Below, in pieces: positions 30,982 through 38,425 of a DNA stretch of 64,000 nucleotides; the first letter of the stretch is position 1; every line of letters begins with the position of its first letter. The DNA is taken from contig CANQEA010000001.1 in NCBI GenBank assembly GCA_947594095.1, forward strand, positions 1 to 64,000. The letters run 5' to 3'. Below the pieces are notes generated by a model, which did not search any database, was not told where the DNA came from, and was given only the letters and a program-made list of their open reading frames with translations. The translations under genes and the position numbers were made by a program. The DNA is from an uncultured Clostridia bacterium. GTDB taxonomy: Bacteria; Bacillota_A; Clostridia; TANB77; CAG-508.

Positions 30982-31206
30982 ATGTGCAACGGTGACACAA
31001 CAAAGGTGGAATATCTTTTCTGGGAACCTGGCGGTACTAGAGAAGAAGGTTATTTAGATGTACCTGCTTATTTTACGACTAAACAAGTTGCTGAATATGT
31101 CCATAATGAGTTTGACCGTTGGGTAAGATCGAGGTACAATGAAGAAGTAGACGATTTTGACGGTTACATGGAAAAATGCTACTACGATTATTATGTTTGT
31201 AGATAA
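30982..31206 (+). CDS. Unknown small protein
   Basis: Seventy-four residues from ATG 30982 (GAGGTA 9 bases upstream; ATG 30964 lies before that site). Starts MCNGDTTKVEYLFWEPGG; ends in a Tyr-rich helix. First gene of the unit 30982-33915. Confidence 0.65.
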   Translation: MCNGDTTKVEYLFWEPGGTREEGYLDVPAYFTTKQVAEYVHNEFDRWVRSRYNEEVDDFDGYMEKCYYDYYVCR

Positions 31207-31224
31207 AAATATAAGGGGTGAAGT

Positions 31225-31926
31225 ATGAATAAATTTAACTTAACAGATGAAGAGATTAATTGCTTAAAAGCAACTGCGGAAATTCTTTCCAGATTTACTT
31301 CCGATGATGATTCCACACTCAATGAAATCATCAACTCAAAGGGTTTTTATTATGATAATAAGTATAATGAGCTCTGGGAAGCAATGAGAGAATATCTCTG
31401 TTTTCATAATGCTTTAAATGACATGGGTGAAATCATTGGGGTATTGGCAAATGAAATGCGAGAAAATACTAATACTGAACTCAAAGAAGAATCAGAAGTA
31501 GAAGAAAAAATCACTCTAAAATCTCTTGAAGGCCATCACATCTTGCAGGGTGTTGAGCTTGGTAAGGTTCAAAGAGAAGAATGGGGTTGGAATTATGGTG
31601 AATGTAATTATGTTAAATTCACATTAGACGGTAAACATTATATGGCAGTTGAAAATCCCAGTGATGGCTATAGAAGCTATTGTGAAGAGGTTAAGGTTGT
31701 AAAAGAACCCTGTAGAACTCTTTTACCTAATATTAAGGTAAATGTAAAATATCTTGATGAGAAGGGGGATAACTTCTGGAACGAGGATTGTGATATTATC
31801 CAAGTTTTTGATGTTAAGAATAATAAGATGATTCTTGAAGTGGGTACTGAAAATGTGGGGGATTGGTATCCTGGTTGTGTTTTCCATTATTACCCTGAAA
31901 ACATGTATTGCAATGAAGGGCGCTAA
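31225..31926 (+). CDS. Unknown protein
   Basis: A 233-residue protein starting MNKFNLTDEEINCLKATAE; N-terminal 95 residues helical, C-terminal part beta-type with LEGHHILQGVELGKVQREEWG. GGGGTGA upstream. No family recognised. Confidence 0.68.
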   Translation: MNKFNLTDEEINCLKATAEILSRFTSDDDSTLNEIINSKGFYYDNKYNELWEAMREYLCFHNALNDMGEIIGVLANEMRENTNTELKEESEVEEKITLKSLEGHHILQGVELGKVQREEWGWNYGECNYVKFTLDGKHYMAVENPSDGYRSYCEEVKVVKEPCRTLLPNIKVNVKYLDEKGDNFWNEDCDIIQVFDVKNNKMILEVGTENVGDWYPGCVFHYYPENMYCNEGR

Positions 31927-31948
31927 ATTAATTGGGGAACTTTATTTT

Positions 31949-32191
31949 ATGAAAGACGACTATTCTGAGTACTATAAGCAAATTCGTACAAATGCAGAAA
32001 ATAACTGGCCTAATTGGAAAAAGGAAGCTTACAATAAGAATTTTGCAACCTCAAAACATGCAAGAAAATTTGAAGTAAGCGAAGCAGAAGTTAAGAAATA
32101 TGATTTAGGCGGTCTTGCCAAAAACGATATCACTTTTAATAATAAGGATGTTGAGTTTTGGGAAGGCACCTATAACGATATGATAGGATAA
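31949..32191 (+). CDS. Unknown small basic protein
   Basis: Eighty residues from ATG 31949 (MKDDYSEYYKQIRTNAENN), GGGGAAC about 11 bases upstream; an ATG at 31913 inside the previous gene is the alternative. Trp/Lys-rich. Function unknown. Confidence 0.58.
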   Translation: MKDDYSEYYKQIRTNAENNWPNWKKEAYNKNFATSKHARKFEVSEAEVKKYDLGGLAKNDITFNNKDVEFWEGTYNDMIG

Positions 32192-32199
32192 ATTAAAGA

Positions 32200-32418
32200 A
32201 TGTTTATGTTATTTATATTTTTATTTCCAGTATTTTTTCTAACTGTAGGAATCCTAATTTGGTCTCTCCCCGTTAAAAAGAAGAATAGGGGTAATTCAAT
32301 TATTAATAATATGTTTTATGCGGAAACAAAAGATGAGTGTAGAACAGTTGCTGAAGTTTATGAGACCGTAAAAGATATAAAAGCAAACGGTGGAGAATAT
32401 CTTAATAATAAGAGGTAA
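32200..32418 (+). CDS. Small membrane protein
   Basis: Seventy-two residues with one hydrophobic N-terminal segment (FMLFIFLFPVFFLTVGILIW) followed by KKKNRG, so a single-pass protein with a cytoplasmic tail. Function unknown. Confidence 0.62.
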   Translation: MFMLFIFLFPVFFLTVGILIWSLPVKKKNRGNSIINNMFYAETKDECRTVAEVYETVKDIKANGGEYLNNKR

Positions 32419-32424
32419 GTAAGA

Positions 32425-32601
32425 ATGAATAGTAATAATAAAAAGCAACTAACTGAAGACGAGCAATTAGAATTAGATTTTGAGCGTGCATTAAAATTTC
32501 TTCCTCATATAACTATTCTTCCTAAAGAATGGGACGTTCCAGAAGATGACATTTATGATGAGGTCTATGGGGACGATGACGACGACGAGGTGGAGGACTA
32601 A
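32425..32601 (+). CDS. Small acidic protein, possible antitoxin
   Basis: Fifty-eight residues starting MNSNNKKQLTEDEQ, ending in an almost wholly acidic tail (YGDDDDDEVED). Located 3 bases before the PemK-like gene, the place and size of an antitoxin. No DNA-binding motif is apparent, so the role is inference from position only. Confidence 0.55.
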   Translation: MNSNNKKQLTEDEQLELDFERALKFLPHITILPKEWDVPEDDIYDEVYGDDDDDEVED

Positions 32602-32604
32602 CCA

Positions 32605-32991
32605 ATGCAAAAATGGGATATATACTTAGCAAAGGTAAGATTTGAAGAAAACCGCCGCAGATATAAAAGAAGGCCTGTACTTATTCTAGACCCCTCTACG
32701 GTACTGGTTTTATCTTTCAAAATAACCTCTCATGAACCTCGTACAAACTTTCCAGGAGAGTATCAAATTATTCAATGGAGAGAAGCAGGGCTGCTCAGAC
32801 CTTCTGTAATCAGATGTTCTCAAATTATTGATTTATCTCATAGAGACATTAGAAGGTACTTAGGCAAACTGCAGCCAGAGGATATCAGAGGAATACAAGA
32901 GATTGTAAGAAGAGAGCTGCCTGAATACTCTCACTTAGTAGAGAAATTCATTCCAGATGATGATCCAATGTTTGATAGAAGTATATTTTAA
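32605..32991 (+). CDS. PemK/MazF-like protein
   Basis: A 128-residue protein. WDIYLAKVRFEENRRRYKRRPVLIL, the central VLSFKITSHEPR and LLRPSVIRCSQIIDL follow the strand order of MazF/PemK RNA endonucleases, in which the R-P-V-L and S-x-x-R/C-x-x segments build the active face. Phage and mobile copies may be toxins or plasmid-type maintenance factors. Overlap-level spacing with the acidic gene at 32425 suggests a toxin-antitoxin pair. Activity untested. Confidence 0.75.
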   Translation: MQKWDIYLAKVRFEENRRRYKRRPVLILDPSTVLVLSFKITSHEPRTNFPGEYQIIQWREAGLLRPSVIRCSQIIDLSHRDIRRYLGKLQPEDIRGIQEIVRRELPEYSHLVEKFIPDDDPMFDRSIF

Positions 32992-33008
32992 TTTTTAAGA
33001 GGTGAATC

Positions 33009-33395
33009 TTGAATAAAATCAAATTTGCAGTCCTTGATATGATTGAAGGCCTTAAAATCATTGAAGCAGATAATATTAAATGGGCAACTCTTTGTTCTTA
33101 TCTTCATGAAGATTATCTTGATTATGAGCATCCCACTAACCTTGAAGATGTTTGGATGTTAGAGGATGATGCTTATGAATATGTTGAAGATGATGAAAAT
33201 GCTTATTGTAAATACTTAAATAAATATAGTACTCCATTTTTTGATAATTTATCTAGTACTATAGGAAACTGCGTACTTTTTAGACCAAATAAAAAATTTG
33301 GATATAAGGGAAATTTTAACAATATTGAATCCTTAACAGAAAAGGATATTGAAAAAATAAGGGAAAAAATAAATGAGATTGAGAGTAATAGATGA
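33009..33395 (+). CDS. Unknown acidic protein
   Basis: A 128-residue protein with TTG start (33009) 6 bases after AGAGGTGA. Acidic Tyr-rich middle (DDAYEYVEDDENAYCKYL). Overlaps the next gene by 23 bases. Function unknown. Confidence 0.65.
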   Translation: MNKIKFAVLDMIEGLKIIEADNIKWATLCSYLHEDYLDYEHPTNLEDVWMLEDDAYEYVEDDENAYCKYLNKYSTPFFDNLSSTIGNCVLFRPNKKFGYKGNFNNIESLTEKDIEKIREKINEIESNR

Positions 33396-33915
33396 AGAAC
33401 TACTATTTGAAGCAACCTGGAGAAACCAAGCAAACCTTCAAAGACATTTTGAAAAACAAGTAATGAAGGAAGGTGAAAAATTTAACCCAGATGATCCTAA
33501 ATTTGCTTCAAATATGACACTTGATGATTATAAAGCAGAGGCTGAAAAGCTTTCTATTGCAGAAGCAGATAGATCGGTTTATCAAACTTATACTCATGAT
33601 ATTGAAGGTAATGAATTTACAATCCCTAGAAGATCTCCAAACCTTGCTTCTAATGTTATAGGGTGGGAACTTCTTCCTCAACCTGGAAGAGAAGGAAGAA
33701 TGCCTAGAAAGATTAAGGTCTCTAAATATATCAACCCTAAATTTTTTCCTCCCGAAGCTAAGGGAACTGGCAGATATAGAGCGGCTGTATTTTATGTAGA
33801 TGAACCGGCTGAAGATAACATTATAAGCTTTTTTATCATTAGAGATGATAAATTTAAGAATCTTTTTAGATATCAATGGAAAGATGAATTACCTGAAAAT
33901 AGAGAGGAAGAATAA
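33373..33915 (+). CDS. Unknown protein
   Basis: A 180-residue protein starting MRLRVIDEELLFEATWRNQ. Charged, with a Pro/Lys-rich centre (PRKIKVSKYINPKFFPP). ATG lies within the previous gene; AGGGAAA upstream. No family recognised. Last gene before the promoter at 33933. Confidence 0.65.
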   Translation: MRLRVIDEELLFEATWRNQANLQRHFEKQVMKEGEKFNPDDPKFASNMTLDDYKAEAEKLSIAEADRSVYQTYTHDIEGNEFTIPRRSPNLASNVIGWELLPQPGREGRMPRKIKVSKYINPKFFPPEAKGTGRYRAAVFYVDEPAEDNIISFFIIRDDKFKNLFRYQWKDELPENREEE

Positions 33916-33932
33916 AACCACTATTGTTTTAG

Positions 33933-33961
33933 TTGATCTCTTTCTTTGTTTATTATATAAT
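33933..33961 (+). promoter_or_regulatory. Sigma-A-type promoter
   Basis: TTGATC (33933-33938), 17 bp, TATAAT (33956-33961), 30 bases before ATG 33991. No strong hairpin upstream at this copy. Confidence 0.83.
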
Positions 33962-33990
33962 ATCTATAGAAATGAAGGTGAGGTGAATAT

Positions 33991-34458
33991 ATGATCAAGT
34001 TTGAAGTTGGTAAGATTTACAGATGCAGCGGTGTTTTCGGCGACCGTGAAATGTTTAAAGTACTTAAGAGGAACGATAAGAATCTTTGGACAATTTTTGT
34101 TACAGAAGATGGTCGCGAATATAGTCTTGATTTCACTTATAGAAAGATTAAAACTACAGACTGGTTACATGAAGATGAAAATTATGAATATGTCACCTTC
34201 CCGGTTGGTATTCCTGGACTTAACTTCAACGCAAAAGATGTAGTTGATAATTACGAAGAAATTGTAGAAAACACAAAGAAAAAGAATGAGCAAAGGAAAG
34301 CAGATACGTTAGCAAGACTTACAGAACAAGCAGAAGAATTGAGGGTCTTCCTTAAAGAAAATAATATTACACTTGAGTTTGCAGAAAAAATTGCAAGCGG
34401 GATGTGCATGTTTGGAAGTGATGTTGTTAGAATGGTGCGTGAAGATTTAAATAATTAA
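33991..34458 (+). CDS. Unknown protein
   Basis: A 155-residue protein starting MIKFEVGKIYRCSGVFGDRE, a small SH3-like beta start (VGKIYRC...MFKVLKRN), then a long helix (KKKNEQRKADTLARLTEQAE). GAGGTGA upstream. Single-gene unit with its own promoter and terminator. No family recognised. Confidence 0.7.
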   Translation: MIKFEVGKIYRCSGVFGDREMFKVLKRNDKNLWTIFVTEDGREYSLDFTYRKIKTTDWLHEDENYEYVTFPVGIPGLNFNAKDVVDNYEEIVENTKKKNEQRKADTLARLTEQAEELRVFLKENNITLEFAEKIASGMCMFGSDVVRMVREDLNN

Positions 34459-34506
34459 TTTTTAGCTTACACTTAGTTCTTTTTTCATATTTTTCTCCTT
34501 TTAACA

Positions 34507-34537
34507 GTGGTTGCAAGAAATTGCAGCCACTTCTTTT
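34507..34537 (+). terminator. Intrinsic terminator
   Basis: A 10-bp stem GTGGTTGCAA/TTGCAGCCAC (one T-G pair) capped by a GAAA tetraloop, followed by TTCTTTTTT. Confidence 0.88.
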
Positions 34538-34571
34538 TTACTGATTTGAGATTTCAAATTTTTTAAGGAAA

Positions 34572-34585
34572 GCTAAATTTGATGA
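34572..34585 (+). promoter_or_regulatory. Candidate late-promoter motif
   Basis: GCTAAATTTGATGA after a terminator and about 85 bases before the leader ORF at 34659. Confidence 0.4.
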
Positions 34586-34658
34586 CAAATAAATAAAAAT
34601 GCGCATAAAATTTTTTGTCAAAACTAAAATAACAAATAAATAGGAGTCTTTCCTTCTT

Positions 34659-34756
34659 ATGAATAAAAATATAAGATTTTATGAGGGGGGGGGGCATATA
34701 ATTTAAAGTCAACCTCTCCCCTGGAAGCTCTCCATTCTAAGGGAGGGGTTCTTTAA
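34659..34756 (+). CDS. Leader peptide with poly-G switch (OFF as read)
   Basis: Starts MNKNIRFYEGGG after AGGAG. With the 10 G present it stops at 34704-34706 (HII then TAA) before the hairpin. With 11 (or 8) G it would continue GAYNLKSTSPLEALHSKGGVL and stop at TAA 34754-34756, two bases before the ATG at 34759. The KSTSPLEAL segment matches KSSTSLENL of the leader at 20423. Confidence 0.7.
34685..34694 (+). repeat. Poly-G tract (10 G) in leader ORF
   Basis: Ten G then CA; long leader frame needs 11 (or 8), so OFF here. Confidence 0.9.
34711..34753 (+). promoter_or_regulatory. Attenuator hairpin sequestering the ribosome site
   Basis: AACCTCTCCC (34711-34720) pairs with GGGAGGGGTT (34741-34750, one G-T), followed by TTCTTT. 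The right arm contains the ribosome site GGGAGGGG of the gene at 34759. Confidence 0.72.
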
Positions 34757-34758
34757 TT

Positions 34759-35490
34759 ATGGCTGGTAACAATTCAATTCAAATATTAAGAGGATCAGGT
34801 CATTCCTCATCAGCTCAACTCTTACCAGGCCAGCCTTACTATGATTATTTTAATAATCAATTATACATAGGTGGCTCTGTTAATACCCCTATAAACCAAG
34901 CAAAGGCAGTAGGCGGTGGAGGATCAGGGGGTGTAACTTCAGTAAATAACAAGACCGGGGCTGTTACTCTAACAAAATCGGATTTAGGTCTTTCTAACGT
35001 GATTAATGAGCGACAATACAGTGCCTCTAATCCTCCCCCTTCGGTCTGGGAAACAGGAAAGAGTGGCAGAATTGCTTTAGATAGAAGCGAGACATATACA
35101 AAAACCTTTGATTCATCCTACAGAGTTATGTTTGTAACAGTTACGGATGATACGGGTGCCACAGGCCAGGACGACGCAGATGTAACAGTATCAATACTCA
35201 AAGGCTCATCTACTGCATATACATTTACGAGATCCCTTACAGAAGGTCATGTTAATTCTTTTAGTTTCTGCGTGATTATATGCCCCATCTCAGATGATTC
35301 TGTCTTTAATACAAATAATGTTAGAAATATTTCGACTGCTTTTATAGTGCATCCAGAGGGACTTAACACTGTTCTGAAGCATATGGACTTGTTTGGGAAC
35401 ACTGGTAATTTTACAATTAAAATAACTGGAAGTACTATGGGTCAAGAACAATACATATATGTTACCTATAATGCTTTGCACCTGTTATAA
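34759..35490 (+). CDS. MAGN-family putative fibre protein with VNNKTGAVTL tail-fibre repeat, under leader control
   Basis: A 243-residue protein: MAGNNSIQILRGSGHSSSAQ, LLPGQPYYDYFNNQLYIGG, then GGGGSGG linker and SVNNKTGAVTLTKSDLGLSNV, a segment common to phage tail fibres, and a C-terminal beta domain. This motif is the best evidence that the six-member family is fibre-associated. Leader at 34659 is OFF in this sequence. Confidence 0.83.
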   Translation: MAGNNSIQILRGSGHSSSAQLLPGQPYYDYFNNQLYIGGSVNTPINQAKAVGGGGSGGVTSVNNKTGAVTLTKSDLGLSNVINERQYSASNPPPSVWETGKSGRIALDRSETYTKTFDSSYRVMFVTVTDDTGATGQDDADVTVSILKGSSTAYTFTRSLTEGHVNSFSFCVIICPISDDSVFNTNNVRNISTAFIVHPEGLNTVLKHMDLFGNTGNFTIKITGSTMGQEQYIYVTYNALHLL

Positions 35491-35508
35491 AATAAATATT
35501 AAAGCTTG

Positions 35509-35559
35509 AAAGATCAACTATGAAAATTAGTTGATCTTTTCCTTTATTTATTATATAAT
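35509..35559 (+). promoter_or_regulatory. Overlapping terminator-promoter module
   Basis: A 12-bp hairpin AAAGATCAACTA/TAGTTGATCTTT (35509-35520 with 35528-35539) and T-run; TTGATC (35531-35536) in the right arm, 17 bp, TATAAT (35554-35559). Confidence 0.9.
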
Positions 35560-35591
35560 ATTAACAGAAAATGTAGGTACAGTGAATAAAT

Positions 35592-35816
35592 ATGAGATGC
35601 AGCCATAAAAGGTATTTTATTAGTTATGAAAAAGAAGGAATGGTTACAGGTTATTTTGGAAGAGAATATGGTAGAGCAAGCACACTAAACATTGCAAAGC
35701 AAGTTGTTTCCAATTGTAAAAGAAACATTCCTGAAGCTTATAATATTAAGATTTGGGATGTAGATACTGACCCAGATAAAGCTGTTTGTGTTTTTATAGC
35801 AGAGGAAAGAAAATGA
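35592..35816 (+). CDS. Unknown small protein
   Basis: Seventy-four residues starting MRCSHKRYFISYEKEGMVTG; beta-type with a central helix. Overlaps the CCA enzyme start by 4 bases (ATGA), so it is coupled to it. Function unknown. Confidence 0.65.
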   Translation: MRCSHKRYFISYEKEGMVTGYFGREYGRASTLNIAKQVVSNCKRNIPEAYNIKIWDVDTDPDKAVCVFIAEERK

Positions 35817-37039
35817 AGCTTTCAAATAATATTAAGAAGATTTTCAAGCTTTTTCAACGCTTTAACAAGCAGATCTATCTTGTAGGTGGTTGTGTAAGAG
35901 ATATTATTATGGGGAATACTCCTCACGATTTTGATTTTACTACAGATGCAACTCCTGATGAGATGAAGAAGATTGCTGCTTCTGCAAATATTGAAATCAT
36001 TCCTACAGGTGAAAAATATGGTACTCTTACTTTTCATGTTGATAAGGAATTTTACGAGATCACAACTTTTCGAGTTGACGGAAACTATAGTTGTGGAAGA
36101 AGACCTGATGAGGTTACTTTCTCTAAGAGGCTTGAAGACGATCTCTGCAGAAGAGATTTTACTTTTAATGCTATGTGCTTTGCCTTTGATGAAAAGACAA
36201 ATGGTGTGAAGTTAATTGATCTCTATAATGGTAGAGAAGATATTAAGAACGGTGTTGTAAGAACAATTGGAAGAGCAGAAGATAGATTTGCTGAAGATGC
36301 TTTGAGAATGCTGAGAGCACTTAGGTTTGCCTACAGGTTTGATTTTCAACTTTCAGTAGACATTAAAAGAGCAATTGCTACACAAGTAAATCTTCTTGAC
36401 AATGTTTCGATGGAAAGAATTAGAGAAGAACTTTTTCAAATTCTAAAATCTTATAAATATAATGAAAGTAATGAAAAGGTTCTTGGTGTAGTTCTTAATA
36501 AAATTCTGGGAAATAACCAAATTGATTTTGTAAGTGATTTTGAAGATGTTTGGGTAGAAACCAAAATTCTTTATTGCCTTAATTTCAAACTAAATAGAAA
36601 TGAGATTAATGATAAGTTAATTGAACTTAAATGTAGCAACAAATTTATTAAAGATTCTCTTACTATTTATGATTGCTATAAATACCTTGAACAAAATAAG
36701 AAGCAGGATCTTGAATATTCTTTGAAATGGTGCCTTAACAAGTGTAATAAAAATTTTGAACTTCTTAAACAATCTCTTATTTTGTTTATTAATAACAACT
36801 GCGAATTTCTTTTTGATTTTGAAGATATTCTTGAAATTGCTAAAAATATCCTTGAAAACAATAAACCCATTACACTTGCAGACCTTGCAATTAATGGAGA
36901 TGATTTGAAAAATCAAGGATTCAAAGGAAAGCAAATTGGAGAAATTCTTCAAAGCCTTCAAATTATGGCTTGGAAAGAACCTGACAAGAATAACCAGGAA
37001 CAAATTGAAAAATGGATCAAATTAAATTATATCCACTAA
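35813..37039 (+). CDS. cca: CCA-adding tRNA nucleotidyltransferase
   Basis: A 408-residue class II enzyme that adds or repairs the 3' CCA of tRNAs. QIYLVGGCVRDIIMGNTPHDFDFTTDA holds the G-G-x-V-R-D motif and the catalytic D-x-D; then EKYGTLTFHV, EITTFRVDG, the RRDFTFNAMCF motif C, DLYNGREDI and the base-selecting FAEDALRMLRALRFA block follow in order. The C-terminal half lacks an HD motif, as in Firmicutes enzymes. ATG 35813 follows GAGGAAAG. The eight tRNAs here already encode CCA, so the role is probably repair. Confidence 0.94.
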   Translation: MKLSNNIKKIFKLFQRFNKQIYLVGGCVRDIIMGNTPHDFDFTTDATPDEMKKIAASANIEIIPTGEKYGTLTFHVDKEFYEITTFRVDGNYSCGRRPDEVTFSKRLEDDLCRRDFTFNAMCFAFDEKTNGVKLIDLYNGREDIKNGVVRTIGRAEDRFAEDALRMLRALRFAYRFDFQLSVDIKRAIATQVNLLDNVSMERIREELFQILKSYKYNESNEKVLGVVLNKILGNNQIDFVSDFEDVWVETKILYCLNFKLNRNEINDKLIELKCSNKFIKDSLTIYDCYKYLEQNKKQDLEYSLKWCLNKCNKNFELLKQSLILFINNNCEFLFDFEDILEIAKNILENNKPITLADLAINGDDLKNQGFKGKQIGEILQSLQIMAWKEPDKNNQEQIEKWIKLNYIH

Positions 37040-37091
37040 CCCGCTCTTTTCCCGCAAATACTCAACTACCTACAAACTAAAAATGATATCC

Positions 37092-37130
37092 AGAGGCGAG
37101 TCTCGCATATTTTGGTGACTTGCCTCTTTT
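37092..37130 (+). terminator. Intrinsic terminator after cca
   Basis: An 11-bp stem AGAGGCGAGTC/GACTTGCCTCT (37092-37102 with 37117-37127, one G-T pair) followed by TTTT. Confidence 0.85.
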
Positions 37131-37588
37131 ACTCTCTAAAACGTTGTCCCTATTGACTATTTCCCCACACCTTAAAAACCAACCAAACCCTCTTAAACCC
37201 TGCTAATCTTTACAACATGGTTTGGGGTATTTATAAAAAGGGGAAAAGGAAAAGAATTAATGTCTTTACTAATAATCAAATTGCTAAATTAACTAGGAAT
37301 AAACAATAAAATAAAAAACACCTTTGTAAAAATAAAAGAGTATGGGTATAAAAAGTGCTTTTGAGGCTAAAAAAGAAAAAGCACTTTTTATATTACCAAT
37401 TACTTCTTTCATATACTCTCATATATATATATATATTCGATAGATATATATTATAGATATCTGGATATATATAATATATAGATATATACGACGTTATGCT
37501 AACATTTTCGTACGAACATTTATGTCGAAAATTTTTAGTATAAATTTATGTCTAAAAATTGTGTATAGAACTTTGGAGTAAAAAAAAA
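37131..37588 (+). other. Long noncoding region with terminator and AT-rich repeats
   Basis: No supportable ORF. A second hairpin, AAAAAGTGCTTT/AAAGCACTTTTT (37350-37361 with 37378-37389), ends in T on one side and A on the other and could act in both directions. From about 37420 to 37495 the DNA is almost pure TA/GATA repeat. A short direct repeat TTTATGTC...AAAA (about 37517 and 37547) lies just before the gene at 37589. It separates accessory and structural blocks and could hold a promoter or origin; this is inference. Confidence 0.45.
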
Positions 37589-38419
37589 ATGAAAGGTTAC
37601 ACACTTGCAGAATTAAAAAAGAAATACGCCGAAATGAGCAAAAAGAAAGGTTATAGAGGTTGGTACGAAGCAACTAAAGAAAATGCAGGTAATGTACCTC
37701 TCAATAATGCTATTTTTAATATGGCAATGGGCAGTGCCAAATCAGTAAACATGGCCCAAGTAAATGCAGATAATTTTATTGGGGATGCCCCCGCAACAGC
37801 TGATGGAGGAGTTGGAATGGTAGGAATGGCAGAAAGTATGAAAATGCAAGAATCTGTAAACGTTGAGAAACTTACATCCGCAATTAAAAGTTTAGGTAGT
37901 CTTTCAACTCTTACAGCAGAAGATTGGATTGCATTAAGAGATGATCCCAAATTAGATAAAGCAAAAGACGATCTTTGGATGTATGGAAATGAAGTTCAAG
38001 CCCTAATGTCTTTTGTTCTTGACTTAAACGAAGCTGAAGCTATTTTGAATAATAGACGCGGAGTGATAGGGATTGGAGTACAACAAACCCTTAAAAAATT
38101 AAAAGATATGGAATCTGATTATTCAGAAGATTTTAATGAAGGTTTCAATGGTGACGAACATGCCCTTATTGAAAAGATTAGTGCCCTTAAAGATGGCGAG
38201 ATTTTAAGGTTAAAAAATTTCCATAATGATGCTAGCCTAGAAGAACCATTAGATATGTGTATAAAGAAAAATTCCAAATTCCCTGGTAGATACATACTTT
38301 GGAATGAAGGTAAAAATAGTGGTGAAAAACTCAATGTTATAAACTTTTCATCTCTAAACAACGCTGTTGAATGGGCAAAGCAAACAGATGAATTTTTGAC
38401 AGAATCAAAAAGGAAGTAA
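37589..38419 (+). CDS. Unknown structural-block protein
   Basis: A 276-residue protein from ATG 37589 (TTGGAGT upstream; 37559 lacks a site). Basic helical start MKGYTLAELKKKYAEMSKKK, a Met-rich section (NMAMGSAKSVNM ... MVGMAESMKMQES), then a soluble alpha/beta domain. Leads the operon to 44447. The ESM/ESV and FLTESKRK elements recur in neighbours. No family recognised; a capsid-internal or scaffold-type role is possible. Confidence 0.68.
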   Translation: MKGYTLAELKKKYAEMSKKKGYRGWYEATKENAGNVPLNNAIFNMAMGSAKSVNMAQVNADNFIGDAPATADGGVGMVGMAESMKMQESVNVEKLTSAIKSLGSLSTLTAEDWIALRDDPKLDKAKDDLWMYGNEVQALMSFVLDLNEAEAILNNRRGVIGIGVQQTLKKLKDMESDYSEDFNEGFNGDEHALIEKISALKDGEILRLKNFHNDASLEEPLDMCIKKNSKFPGRYILWNEGKNSGEKLNVINFSSLNNAVEWAKQTDEFLTESKRK

Positions 38420-38425
38420 AATAAA

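Noticed and set aside
37420..37495. CRISPR-like or origin repeats in the TA/GATA tract
   Set aside because: Simple low-complexity repeat without spacer structure; an origin role cannot be shown from sequence alone.
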